Assembly (NCBI RefSeq): GCF_900100765.1
Contig: NZ_FNFO01000010.1
Span: 90,351 to 154,350, forward strand
DNA length: 64,000 nucleotides
Origin: Catalinimonas alkaloidigena
GTDB lineage: Bacteria; Bacteroidota; Bacteroidia; Cytophagales; Flexibacteraceae
Direction: 5' to 3'
A program made the translations under genes and the position numbers. Under the pieces are notes generated by a model. It saw nothing but the letters and a program-made list of their open reading frames with translations, was not told the origin of the DNA and did not search any database. Shown one piece after another: positions 26,495 to 35,971 of this stretch. The number at the start of each line of letters is the position of its first letter. Positions within the stretch are counted from its first letter, which is position 1.

Positions 26495-28753
26495 CTATTT
26501 CAGCCGGAACGACGTCCCCGCGTAAAAACTCACGGGCGCCGCCGGTTGAAAGTACCGCCCGAAGGCTGCGTTGATGTCGTTGCCCAGGCTGTAGCGTTGG
26601 TTCATCAGGTTGTCGCCTCCCACAAAAAAATGCGCTTCGTACCACCGGGCGCGGTTGTATCGCCACCCCAGCCGGGCACTCACCACCGTATAAGGATCGG
26701 CATAGTCCTGGTTAGCGTCGTCGAGCGGGATGCGCCCCACGTGCGAGAACGTAGAATTCAGATACCAGCCGCCCCGCACCCGGAAGTCCAGCGTCAGTGC
26801 AACGCCCTGTTGCGGCACGCCCGGCAAAAATTTCCCTTCGTAGTTCTGGCCTTCCTGCACGTAGGCACCGTACCGGAAATGGTGAAAGGTATAGGCAAGC
26901 GACGTGTTGAGGCCCTCAACCCACCGACCAAAGTCCTGGTACTGGTAGGTGATCAGCCCCTCGATTCCCTGCTGGCGGGTAGCGCCGGTATTGCGAAAGC
27001 GGGTGATGCCGTCGGCTCCGGTGTAACTCACCAGCGCCTCCTGCAGGTTGAGGCGGAAGGCCGTCAGCTCCAGGTACCATCCCTCCGCAGGCGAAGCTTT
27101 GACGCCGACCTCGTAGTTCAGGCCTTGCTCGGCCTGCAACGAATCGTTGAGACTCCCGCCCGGCACCAGTACTTCGGCTAGGGTCGGCGGCGAAAACCCG
27201 TGACTCACACTGCCATACACCGACAACCGCTCGTGCAGCTTTTTGAACAGGGCCACGCGCGGAGAAACCACCGGCCGGAACGAGCGATGTGTGTTGAACA
27301 GGTCGCCGTCCAGGCGATCGAACAGCCGCAGGAAACGGTAGTCGAGGCGATTATAGCTCAGCGCGGCCGTCAGCCGAAACGCCGCCGGAAGCTCCAACTC
27401 GGCCTGTCCGAAAAACAGATACGTCATGGTCGTGACTTTATCGTTATAGCGCAGGCTGTCGGGCTGTCCGCCCACGTTCTCGTACGTATCCGAAGCTTCG
27501 AAGCCGTGCTGTAATTCGCCGCCCGCCACTAACGACCAGTCGTAGCCGGGCAGCCATTCGTTTCGGTAGGTAAAGACCGACCGCCCGCCCAGTGCCTGTT
27601 CGGCGTTGATTTTGTAATTGAATATGACCGGATTTTCGAACTGGGTCAGGGTGCCGTAAACGCTCGTGGTGTTCTGCCAGTGGTCGTTCCAGCGGTACTC
27701 CTGAATCAGACCAACGCCCAGCGTTTTGTTTAACAGGGCCGCCTTGGTGTCGACACTACCAGCGCGAGCTTGCTGCGGATCGCTTTCGTACTGCTGGCGC
27801 GTGAGCCCACCCGGAATTTCGTAATAGAGGTCTGAATAGTAGACGTTGGCCGATAGCGTGCGCGCCTTGCTGACCTCAAAACGACTCCACACGTTGGCGA
27901 ACGTTCGATCAAACGCATTCTGCTGCCGGTAGCCCTGGCTCTGTTGCCGTTGCACCTGCGCTTGTACCAAGCCGTTTTCGTAGCCCGACGTCACTTCCGC
28001 CCCGTAACGCCACGTGCCGTACGATCCTCCCAGTGCGTTGACGCCTACCTGCACGCCGAGCGGTGCCTGCTGGCGGCTCGACAACAACACGGTGCCCCCC
28101 GTGCCCGCCCCGTAAAGGCTGCCGGCCGGGCCTTTCAGAATTTCCATTCGGTCGAGGGCCGACAGATCCAGCAGGCTGAGGTTGGTGTTGCCGTTGGGTT
28201 CAGAAAAAGGAATGCCGTTCCAATAGAACTTGACGTTCCGAATGCCGAACGGAGAGCGCAATTGACTTCCCCGAATCGCCAGCCGGTAGCTCCCGGCCGC
28301 CCGCTCTTCCATACGAACGCCTGGCAGGGTATTGACGGCCGGCACCAATGATGCATCGGAAAAGCGACGCAGGGCGCGGGTGTTCAACACACCTACACTA
28401 CCGGCTGTCTCCGGAAGCGTCCGGTTGCTTTCGTACCCCCGCACGATCACTTCGGGCAGCGACAGCGCCACCGGAACGAGCTGCAGGCGCAACAGGGTAT
28501 CGGTAGCGGTCACCGCAATGCGACGCGGCTGGTAACCAACGAACGAAAGTTGCAGGGTTTGCGGCGCGGACAAGGTCAGCACAAACCGACCGTTGGTATC
28601 GGTAGTGATGCCGGTTTGCGACTCGGTTAAGACGGAAACGCCCGTCAACGGCAACCCCGACTCCGCATCGCGGACGGTCCCCCGAACCGAAAACTGAGCG
28701 TAGAGAAAAGACGGAAGGGCGCAACACGCCAGCAGTAGAACAAGACGGAGCAT
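26495..28753 (-). CDS. TonB-dependent outer-membrane receptor
   Basis: 752 residues from ATG 28753 (MLRLVLLLACCALPSFLYAQ, signal peptide). Residues about 22-105 form a carboxypeptidase-regulatory-like domain (FSVRGTVRDAESGLPLTGVS). A plug follows with LPGVRMEERAAGSYRLAIRG, GIPFSEPNGNTNLSLLDLSA and ILKGPAGSLYGAGTGGTVLL, then a 22-strand barrel ending in an aromatic strand (YAGTSFRLK). It resembles FecA/siderophore-type receptors more than SusC, as it is short and has no SusD partner. The ligand is unknown. It lies downstream of tamB, separated by a terminator. Confidence 0.92.
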   Translation of the reverse strand: MLRLVLLLACCALPSFLYAQFSVRGTVRDAESGLPLTGVSVLTESQTGITTDTNGRFVLTLSAPQTLQLSFVGYQPRRIAVTATDTLLRLQLVPVALSLPEVIVRGYESNRTLPETAGSVGVLNTRALRRFSDASLVPAVNTLPGVRMEERAAGSYRLAIRGSQLRSPFGIRNVKFYWNGIPFSEPNGNTNLSLLDLSALDRMEILKGPAGSLYGAGTGGTVLLSSRQQAPLGVQVGVNALGGSYGTWRYGAEVTSGYENGLVQAQVQRQQSQGYRQQNAFDRTFANVWSRFEVSKARTLSANVYYSDLYYEIPGGLTRQQYESDPQQARAGSVDTKAALLNKTLGVGLIQEYRWNDHWQNTTSVYGTLTQFENPVIFNYKINAEQALGGRSVFTYRNEWLPGYDWSLVAGGELQHGFEASDTYENVGGQPDSLRYNDKVTTMTYLFFGQAELELPAAFRLTAALSYNRLDYRFLRLFDRLDGDLFNTHRSFRPVVSPRVALFKKLHERLSVYGSVSHGFSPPTLAEVLVPGGSLNDSLQAEQGLNYEVGVKASPAEGWYLELTAFRLNLQEALVSYTGADGITRFRNTGATRQQGIEGLITYQYQDFGRWVEGLNTSLAYTFHHFRYGAYVQEGQNYEGKFLPGVPQQGVALTLDFRVRGGWYLNSTFSHVGRIPLDDANQDYADPYTVVSARLGWRYNRARWYEAHFFVGGDNLMNQRYSLGNDINAAFGRYFQPAAPVSFYAGTSFRLK

Positions 28754-28793
28754 AGGTCGGACAAAAAAGTAAAAGTAGGACAAGCACCATAAA

Positions 28794-28818
28794 AAACGGG
28801 TAGAAGCTCTACCCGTTT
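28794..28818 (-). terminator. Rho-independent terminator after tamB
   Basis: An 11-bp perfect stem AAACGGGTAGA / TCTACCCGTTT with a 3-base loop is followed on the minus strand by a run of T. It lies 25 bases past the tamB stop and before the TonB receptor start. Confidence 0.88.
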
Positions 28819-28843
28819 CAAAAAGCTTTGCTGTAATTCGTAG

Positions 28844-31800
28844 TTAAGGCCGTTCGCCGTCGGTAAGGGGCGCGTTGGCCGGAGGTGTGTTTTCTTCCAT
28901 ACTGACGGGCTCGTCTTTCAACGCCTCATCGTCCTCTTCTTCCTCTTCCTTCAGGCGGTATTCCGGACGGCGGATGCCCAGCAACTTGCGTAAACTCTCG
29001 AATTGGATGGTGTTGGCCAGCGATGCCCCGATCACTTCCGGGCTGTTGGTGGCCTGGAACTGCGTACGGTTCTGGTTGGTCCGGCGGAAAAACTTCACGT
29101 TCAACAGGCCATCAGCCAGCAGTTGGTATTCCACCACAATGTCCCCGATCACGTTGGTGACGTTCTGGTTACCCCCGTTCGGAACACGATCGCTCGCGGA
29201 GTTCCCTCCCAGGTCTACGTTACTACCGACCGTCACTTTAAGGCGGTCGTCAAACAATTGCTTCGACAGATTGACGCCCACCTGGCGGTCGTCCAGGCCG
29301 GTGCCGTACGTGCCTTCGGCGTTTTGCTTCGATCCGACGTCGACCGACACCTGCACCCCACCCAGATACTCTTCGGTCAGGTTGCTTAACTGCGTCGTCA
29401 GAACCTGGCTCACCGTTTCGTCTACTTTTTCGTTCACCGACTGCGCCGTTGTGCTGCTGCTTTGGTAACCATTGTCAGGAATCACCTGATTGAGCACCAC
29501 CAGTCCGAACACCTGCCGGAACAACTGATTTTCGTTCTGGTTGATTTGCGCTACCCGTTGGGTCAGGGCATCGCCCACCGCGCGCTGCGTCTCCTCAGGT
29601 AGTTCGATCTCGAACCCGATGGTGGGCGAGAGCATTTCGCCCTGGATGCGCAACAGCACGTTGACCGGCTGTTTTTGCTTCGCTGCCGCTGCCGCATTGC
29701 CGGTCACCAATCCCTGGTCGGCCAGGCCGTAGAGCACCGCTTCGGATTCGTACACGGCGGTCAGGTTTACAGTGGCATCAGTCGGTCCGCCGTTCAGTTG
29801 AATGGTACTCCCCTTGCGGATCGCAAACTCTTTGTTGATGACCCCCAACAAGTTCATGGCGTAGTATCCCTTCTCGATTTCGTAAGTCCCCGAGATGATG
29901 ATGTCCCCCTGTTTGGTCATGTCCACACTCAGGATCGCTGAGCCGACCGCCTCTACTTTGTTTTCTTCGTCGATGTAGATGTTGAGTTGCGTACCGGGCG
30001 TCAGTTCCACGTCCGCATCGAGCTGGAAACCGGTCAGGGCCATGGTGTTGAGCGCCGCCTGGAGCGAGTCAGCCTCGGGTGTGGCATTCCCGGCGATTAC
30101 CGTGTCCGACTGCGTATCGTGGAATACGATGTAGGAGGCGGGTTGCACGTCGCCCGACGTTCCGGCATCGAGTCGCATCGAAACGCTCGATTCGTCCAAC
30201 GTCCGGAAACGCCCCTTCGCCAGCATATCGGCAACCGTTCCGGTCACCGACAAATCGACCAGGGCATAGAGCCGTCCGTAAAATGACTCCAGCCCCTCGT
30301 ATTGCGTCGAATTCAGGAATTTGAACTTGTTGGTGTTGACTTTCAGATTCAGCGATGGGTTGGTCAGGTCGGCAAACCCGATGTTGCCCGCCAGCGTCAG
30401 TTTGTTGCCTTCGCTGTCGCCCATCTGGAAGTTATTCATGTTCAGGGCGTTGCCCGTAAAACGCACACGCTGGTTGCTGAACTGGTACGGAACACCGGTA
30501 GCCACCGGGTAGATAACCGTGCTGTCGCCAAACCCCAACTCGCCCACAATGTTCGGTGCCGACGGGCTGCCCGTTACTTTCAGGTCGGCCGTCAGGTTGC
30601 CTTTGATTTGCTTCAGCGAAGACGCCAGCAACGGCTGGAACTGGTCGAGCCGGAAGCGCGACATGTCGATGTCGAAATCCAAGTTGTTTTCTTCCTGCGC
30701 CACATTATAAGTTCCCGAAGCCTGCAACTGGTGCTGCGGCCCTTCCACGTTGAGCGAGGCCGTCAAAATGTCTTCCGTGTTGCTTTTAGAGGCCTGCAAC
30801 TGCATCATGCCCATGTCGGTGCTGTCCAGCATCAATCCTTCGATGCCGATGTCGGCCTGCACCCGCTCCAGCGCAAACGGATCGACCACCAGGGCATTCC
30901 CGTTGATGCGCCCCGCCAATCCCAGGGCCTCCTGGTCAAGTAGCGTGGCGATGTCGCCAATGCTGATTTCCCGCAAGTCGACGTTAAGCACGTTGGTACC
31001 CGCCTCGTTGAGTTGGGTCGAGACTTCCAGGGCCTGCTCTTCGTTGCTCAAGCCAAAATCACGAATCAGGAGGTACTCCGGTGCGTAGGCGATGGTGGCG
31101 TTGTCGGTCAGAATCCATTCGTTCCCCTCCAAAAAGAGTTGCGTCTCGTTCAGGTTAACCCGGAACGTATCTTCCAGAATCGCCAGCCTTCCTTCCAGTC
31201 CCAGGCGCGAAGGCGCACTATCGCCCGCGATTTTCAGGTTGAAGTCGAAGTTATCTTCCGTCAAATCGACGTTCATGCGCACGCCTGGCACGTTCGTGGT
31301 GCCCATCACAATCTGGTTGATCCGGCTGATCAACTGAATCTGGTCATCTTGTGTCTCGGCACTCAGTTGCAACGAATCGATCTCGGTGCCGCTGAACACG
31401 ATTTTCCGGGCGTTGATGTCCAGTTCCACCTGGTTGTTGACGGAAGACAAGCTGGCGTACAGACTCAACGGATTGGGTAGCTCCAGTCCCGGCACAAATG
31501 CCTGAATCAACGACGGATTGGGCCGAATGTCGACGTCGAGGGCCAAAGTTTGCGGGGTGGCCGGGGGAACGGCGTCCGGAGAACGGAAGCGTGACACGTA
31601 TTGCGCGATGATCTGTTCCATCGCGGCGGGCAGCTCTTCAACCGCGAAATTACCACTCGCGGTGGCTCGCATAAAGTCGGTATTTAGCGAAATGACCCGC
31701 CCACTGTCGGCGCTGGTACTCGCCTGCACAATGAGGGAATCATTAGAAAGCCGCTGCAAATCCTTCTGCATCCGCAACTCGCGAATCGCGATCAGCGCTT

Positions 31801-33829
31801 CCAGGGTATTCGGATTGAGTCCCTGCACACGTACGGTGTCGAGGCGCGTGCTGAGCGCCAGGGTATCGGCATAAAGATTCAGCGCATACAGGTCGACAGT
31901 ATCGATCACGCCACTCGCCACAATCAGTGTATCGCCCGTCAGCTCAGCGCGCGCCGTCAGGTTCATCCGCAGGTTGGTGTCGTTCGTTTCAATGCGCGCG
32001 TCGGCCACGTTGTTCACGAAGCTTCCGGCCAAATTCAGGTCGTGGTACGCATAGTCGTTGTATTCCACCAGATCGATGTGCACACGGCTGTCGCGCACGG
32101 CCAGCGCACTGGGGCTATTGTCTACGTTGACATCGGCCCGCATGGTCAGGCGACCCAGGCCGCTGCTGTCACCCAGAAATTGCGCCAGCGAAAGGCTTTC
32201 GGTCCGCAACGTTGCCTGGATCTGCTGCGACGTAAAATCGTCGTTCATCTTCGCCTGAAAATCAGACGAAAGATTCCCCCGGTTGGTCACGACGCGCATG
32301 TTGCCTTGCAAATCGCGCGCGTAGCCTTGTGCATCCAGGAACAGCTGCACCTCGCCCAGATTTTGCATGGCAGGCGGCAGCGTCCCCGGCGCCAAAAACG
32401 CCCGGATAAACGTCAAGTCGGTGCGCACAGGATCGACCTGCAGGTCGAATTTTGCCCGCAGCGGATCGTAATACGCCTCGGCCTCGGCAGCCAGGTTCAA
32501 AACCAGCGCGTCGTCGAGGTGAAAGTTTCCGTTTTTCAGGGAGAGGTTGCCGTCCCGGATGTCCAGGTTCCCATTCAGGTAGAGTTTCCGGTTTTGCAGG
32601 GCCTGGAACGTGTCCAGATCGGGCGCAAAGTAGAGCGCATCCTGCATGCCGAAGTAATCTTCCTGCCACTGAGCCTGCGCCACCAGCGTCTGCATCAGTT
32701 GTTCTTCGTTGCGGAAATCGGCCAGGGCAATGGTCAGGTCGTGGGTCAGGGCCGAGTTCGGCGTGCGGAATTCCTTCAGCGTCGCTTCTACGCGCGGAAA
32801 TTCGCCGCGCGCAGCCAAGGCCACGTTGTTGAGCCGGAATCCGCTGTTCTTTTCCGTGAACGCAAACTGATCAAGCGAGGCCTGCACGGCCGAATCGCCC
32901 AATTCTACGTCGTTGATTTCCAGGGCCAGATTGCCCACCGCAAGGTGATTGTAGTCCAGCCCTTCGGCGACACGCGCACTGTCGGTAATGTCGTAGCTCA
33001 GGTTGGTATTGCTGATCGTAAACTTATTGAGCGTGAGGGCAAAGCCGTCCAGGAAGGTCTTCATCGTATCGTTCCGCACCGAATCGGTCGCCGGGTTTGC
33101 CTGCACCGCCACCACAATGTTGGTGTCCACGGCCGACTGTTTGAAGGCGACATTCAGTCCTTCGATCTCGATCAGGTCGATAACCGGGTGCAACACCGGC
33201 TCGTCCAGGCCTAGCGTCGACAGATCGACTTCAAAATGGTTCAGGTACGTTTGCAGATCGTTGCCCCCCGGCACATCCCGAAAATCGAAACGCACCTGGT
33301 TCAGGGCCACGCCCTCCAGGTCGAATTTCCAGGCCGACGCGGTGGTGTCTTTCACCGTTGTATCGGATGAGGCAAACGCCTCCATCACAAACTCGTAGTT
33401 GAATTTTTCCTGGCCGGGCTCGCGGTAAAGGTTCACGTACGCGCGCTCCAGTTCTACCTGGTTGACGTTGATGGTCTGTTGGCCCAGGGCAAACACGCCG
33501 ATGTCGACGCCCAGGTGACCGGCGTAGAGCAAGGTATCGCGCTGCTGATCTTCCAGGTAAATATCTTCCAGCACGACGGTCTTGAAAAAGTCGATGTCGA
33601 CTTTCCCGATCCGCACTTCGGTGCCGAGTTGCTTCTGTAACGTGGTGGTGACTTTGTTGACCGCGAATTGCTGCACGGCCGGAATCTGCAACGCCACCCA
33701 CACCAACAGGACTAACCCGATCACAAAAAGCAGCAGGTATAGCACTGATTTTAAGGCTATTTTCCCGATCCGCCAGGCCAGGCTGTGGCGCTTCGGTTCC
33801 GGAGCCCTCTCTTCTGTATTCTCACTCAT
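28844..33829 (-). CDS. tamB: Translocation and assembly module protein TamB
   Basis: 1661 residues from ATG 33829 (MSENTEER); the frame can also start at a TTG three codons earlier. A single N-terminal membrane helix (SVLYLLLFVIGLVLLVWVAL) precedes RIGKVDIDFFKTVVLEDIYL, then over 1,400 residues of repeating beta structure. The C-terminal 350 residues carry the TamB domain (DUF490), with GDIIISGTYEIEKGYYAMNL, PVNVLLRIQGEMLSPTIGF and QLFRQVFGLVVLN. TamB spans the periplasm as a hydrophobic groove and serves outer-membrane protein insertion and/or phospholipid transport. The acidic C-terminal tail (KEEEEEDDEALKDE) is a Bacteroidota-style addition. Length fits the family. Confidence 0.93.
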   Translation of the reverse strand: MSENTEERAPEPKRHSLAWRIGKIALKSVLYLLLFVIGLVLLVWVALQIPAVQQFAVNKVTTTLQKQLGTEVRIGKVDIDFFKTVVLEDIYLEDQQRDTLLYAGHLGVDIGVFALGQQTINVNQVELERAYVNLYREPGQEKFNYEFVMEAFASSDTTVKDTTASAWKFDLEGVALNQVRFDFRDVPGGNDLQTYLNHFEVDLSTLGLDEPVLHPVIDLIEIEGLNVAFKQSAVDTNIVVAVQANPATDSVRNDTMKTFLDGFALTLNKFTISNTNLSYDITDSARVAEGLDYNHLAVGNLALEINDVELGDSAVQASLDQFAFTEKNSGFRLNNVALAARGEFPRVEATLKEFRTPNSALTHDLTIALADFRNEEQLMQTLVAQAQWQEDYFGMQDALYFAPDLDTFQALQNRKLYLNGNLDIRDGNLSLKNGNFHLDDALVLNLAAEAEAYYDPLRAKFDLQVDPVRTDLTFIRAFLAPGTLPPAMQNLGEVQLFLDAQGYARDLQGNMRVVTNRGNLSSDFQAKMNDDFTSQQIQATLRTESLSLAQFLGDSSGLGRLTMRADVNVDNSPSALAVRDSRVHIDLVEYNDYAYHDLNLAGSFVNNVADARIETNDTNLRMNLTARAELTGDTLIVASGVIDTVDLYALNLYADTLALSTRLDTVRVQGLNPNTLEALIAIRELRMQKDLQRLSNDSLIVQASTSADSGRVISLNTDFMRATASGNFAVEELPAAMEQIIAQYVSRFRSPDAVPPATPQTLALDVDIRPNPSLIQAFVPGLELPNPLSLYASLSSVNNQVELDINARKIVFSGTEIDSLQLSAETQDDQIQLISRINQIVMGTTNVPGVRMNVDLTEDNFDFNLKIAGDSAPSRLGLEGRLAILEDTFRVNLNETQLFLEGNEWILTDNATIAYAPEYLLIRDFGLSNEEQALEVSTQLNEAGTNVLNVDLREISIGDIATLLDQEALGLAGRINGNALVVDPFALERVQADIGIEGLMLDSTDMGMMQLQASKSNTEDILTASLNVEGPQHQLQASGTYNVAQEENNLDFDIDMSRFRLDQFQPLLASSLKQIKGNLTADLKVTGSPSAPNIVGELGFGDSTVIYPVATGVPYQFSNQRVRFTGNALNMNNFQMGDSEGNKLTLAGNIGFADLTNPSLNLKVNTNKFKFLNSTQYEGLESFYGRLYALVDLSVTGTVADMLAKGRFRTLDESSVSMRLDAGTSGDVQPASYIVFHDTQSDTVIAGNATPEADSLQAALNTMALTGFQLDADVELTPGTQLNIYIDEENKVEAVGSAILSVDMTKQGDIIISGTYEIEKGYYAMNLLGVINKEFAIRKGSTIQLNGGPTDATVNLTAVYESEAVLYGLADQGLVTGNAAAAAKQKQPVNVLLRIQGEMLSPTIGFEIELPEETQRAVGDALTQRVAQINQNENQLFRQVFGLVVLNQVIPDNGYQSSSTTAQSVNEKVDETVSQVLTTQLSNLTEEYLGGVQVSVDVGSKQNAEGTYGTGLDDRQVGVNLSKQLFDDRLKVTVGSNVDLGGNSASDRVPNGGNQNVTNVIGDIVVEYQLLADGLLNVKFFRRTNQNRTQFQATNSPEVIGASLANTIQFESLRKLLGIRRPEYRLKEEEEEDDEALKDEPVSMEENTPPANAPLTDGERP

Positions 33830-33949
33830 ATCATTCAAGCAAAATCTTCAACGGCTCCGGTCAGGCAGGGGACTTAAAAAGCGACCACAGCGCATCAGGT
33901 ATCTATACGCAGAAAAATAGATTTCGGTACACGAGAATGCCCGACGTGG

Positions 33950-34015
33950 GGTATTCTCTACCATATTTTCAGGGAAGATACCCATTATTTAGAAAATACC
34001 GCAGAAGGAAATACC
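33950..34015 (+). promoter_or_regulatory. Array of GARRATACC-like sites upstream of GbsR/MarR gene
   Basis: Four related 9-mers sit just before the regulator start: GGTATTCTC at 33950-33958 (inverted; GAGAATACC on the other strand), GAAGATACC at 33974-33982, GAAAATACC at 33992-34000 and GGAAATACC at 34007-34015. The last is 7 bases from the ATG at 34023. Their number and spacing (15-24 bases) suggest an autoregulatory operator; binding is inferred. Confidence 0.5.
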
Positions 34016-34022
34016 TTTGGGC

Positions 34023-34544
34023 ATGACCTATGAAGAAGGGAAGCAGAAGTTTGTCCAGACCTGGGGGACGTTAGGGTCGACCTGGGGAATCAACCGGACC
34101 ATGGCGCAAATCCACGCCCTCCTGCTCATTTCGCCGCGCCCGCTCTGCGGCGACGAAATTATGGAGGAACTACAAATTTCGCGGGGCAACGCCAACATGA
34201 ACATCCGGGCGCTGGTCGACTGGGGGCTGGTCAGAAAAGAGATCATTGCCGGAGATCGCCGCGACTTTTACTCGGCCGAAAAAGATACCTACCGTGTAAT
34301 GTTACAGATCATGAAAGAGCGGCGGCGGCGCGAACTGGCACCGGTGGTCGGCGCCCTGGACGAACTGCGGGCCGCGCCGCTTGAGCGCTCGGCCGGCGAG
34401 TCGGAAGCTGAGGCCGAAGAGTTTACCAAGATGGTCCACGCCCTGTCGGACTTCACCCAAAAAGCCGACCAGATGCTGGAGATGATGATCCGTCGGGACG
34501 AGCACTGGTTCTACGGCAAGCTGATGAAAATGCTGATCAAGTAG
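34023..34544 (+). CDS. GbsR/MarR family transcriptional regulator
   Basis: 173 residues from ATG 34023 (MTYEEGKQKF); an in-frame TTG two codons earlier is less likely. The winged-helix core has LGSTWGINRTMAQIHALLLI, the recognition-helix region CGDEIMEELQISRGNANMNI and the wing LVRKEIIAGDRRDFYSAEK, the pattern of the GbsR branch of MarR regulators. The C-terminal helices (EAEEFTKMVHALSDFTQKAD) probably dimerise. It is divergent from tamB and preceded by a cluster of repeated 9-mers that may be its own operator. Confidence 0.85.
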   Translation: MTYEEGKQKFVQTWGTLGSTWGINRTMAQIHALLLISPRPLCGDEIMEELQISRGNANMNIRALVDWGLVRKEIIAGDRRDFYSAEKDTYRVMLQIMKERRRRELAPVVGALDELRAAPLERSAGESEAEAEEFTKMVHALSDFTQKADQMLEMMIRRDEHWFYGKLMKMLIK

Positions 34545-34681
34545 GGAGTTGTGCGTTGCATGGCAGAGGGCAAATCAGCATTGCCCAACCGTCAGCACAC
34601 TTCCGGCCTAAAGCCATCTCATAAGTCCGCTCATTTTCCTTTTTCATGCATTCGCCACTTCACAACATCACACCTCCACCC

Positions 34682-35080
34682 ATGGACGAAGCACAATTCT
34701 GGGAGATCATTGAAGAAAGCCGTACGGACACGAAAAGCGCCGAGGAGCACGGCCGCGCACTGGCCCGTACCCTGCGCGACCTGGACGACGACGAACTGGA
34801 AGCGTTCGAGGAGATTTTCTGGGACGTACGCGCCCGCGCCGACCAACCCGATCTGATCCGCCTCGTGCAAACCCTCACGGACGTGAAAGACGAGGAAACG
34901 ATCATGGATTTTAAAGACTGGCTGGTGTCGCTCGGCCGGGAACGCTTTTACGACATCGTGCAGCAGCCCGATTTGTTGCTGGAATTTCAGAATACGCTCG
35001 TGGCGTGGGACATTCCCAGCGGCCTCATTTTTTCGGCGATCTACCAGGCGCAAGAGGGGATCAGCGACGAAGAAGAGTAA
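34682..35080 (+). CDS. DUF4240 domain protein
   Basis: 132 residues from ATG 34682 (MDEAQFWEIIEES), the family's usual beginning; a 12-codon upstream extension is open but not conserved-looking. It is highly acidic and helical. The DUF4240 pattern MDxxxFWxxI, LDDDELEAFEEIFW and DFKDWLVSLGRERFYDIVQQ is clear. The family is uncharacterised and cytoplasmic, with many copies near toxin/immunity or regulatory genes in other bacteria. Here it stands alone between the regulator and DUF2452. Confidence 0.8.
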   Translation: MDEAQFWEIIEESRTDTKSAEEHGRALARTLRDLDDDELEAFEEIFWDVRARADQPDLIRLVQTLTDVKDEETIMDFKDWLVSLGRERFYDIVQQPDLLLEFQNTLVAWDIPSGLIFSAIYQAQEGISDEEE

Positions 35081-35200
35081 GCCGCGGGCGCTTCTGTGAA
35101 CAGTTTCCTGCCTGCGTTGTTACCCTAGCGAGGCCGCAGCGTCGCCCGGTGTCTTGTCCGAGCGAACGGCCGGCGGGCTCCTTTTGAAAACGTTTTTCCC

Positions 35201-35662
35201 ATGCATGCTGACGACGAACCAGAATTCTTCGAGATCGATCCTGATAAAATGGCCGAAAATCCCGGCCTGTTGCCCTACGCCCACACGGTAGGCAGTGCGG
35301 TCATACGTCCTGAAGACAAAGGCAAACTGAAAGGACGCGCCGTGGCGGCCATGCACCAGCAAACCGACCGGCAACTGCGCCAGCTCTACGAACAGATGCA
35401 GACGCTGGCGCTCCAGGCCAAGGCGCTCAAACAGCGCGTCGAGGTTTCAGAACGCATTTACGTGTCGGACATGAGCTTTGAGCCGGTGATCGGCAACACG
35501 TACTATTTTTACGAGCGAAAAAACGGCACCGACGTGCTGTCGATGGTCGCGCCGCACGAGTGGGGCCGGAGTTTCCCGTTCCGCCGTTTTGTGGCCGAAG
35601 CCACCCTCCTGGCCGACCACACCTGGGAAGTCCGTTTCGAGGAAGAATCGCCCGACGCCTGA
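35201..35662 (+). CDS. DUF2452 domain protein
   Basis: 153 residues. The family signature is nearly complete: INPDKxAENPGLLPYAHTVG-like (here DPDKMAENPGLLPYAHTVGS), VIRPEDKGKLKGRAVAAMHQ, then a coiled coil (QLRQLYEQMQTLALQAKALK) and a beta-rich end YVSDMSFEPVIGNTYYFYER with LSMVAPHEWG. DUF2452 is widespread in Bacteroidota and Proteobacteria with no known function. It has no signal peptide. The start at 35201 fits the family length. Confidence 0.82.
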   Translation: MHADDEPEFFEIDPDKMAENPGLLPYAHTVGSAVIRPEDKGKLKGRAVAAMHQQTDRQLRQLYEQMQTLALQAKALKQRVEVSERIYVSDMSFEPVIGNTYYFYERKNGTDVLSMVAPHEWGRSFPFRRFVAEATLLADHTWEVRFEEESPDA

Positions 35663-35971
35663 TTCCTAACCTTTCTTCATCGCGAGCGACGAGAGCGATT
35701 CTCTTGGCTTCAGAGTGCGCGTCCCGGACTCCCAAAAAATAGACGTACTATTTCTCCTTTACCGCGTGTAGCAAAAGGGGTACGTCTAAAAGCAAATGCC
35801 TGAGAAACGTAGCGTTCAGGCAGGCACCAAAGCGCCACACAAGTGCCTCCGTCCGCTGAACTTGTCCGCCTACAGACCCTACCCTTCAACCTTTTTATAT
35901 TTTTTTCCACCCTTCAGGCAACGCCCGGCCGTTTCGTTGCATTTCTACTATTAGAACCCTGATGCGGAGCC
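35663..35971. other. Structured intergenic region ahead of the sigma factor gene
   Basis: Two inverted repeats stand out. AGACGTAC at 35741-35748 pairs with GTACGTCT at 35780-35787, with an inner CCTTT/AAAGG pairing. TGCCTGA at 35797-35803 pairs with TCAGGCA at 35816-35822, with an inner AACG/CGTT pairing. Neither is followed by a clear T tract. They could be a decayed palindromic repeat or a 5' leader structure. No gene is seen. Confidence 0.4.
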
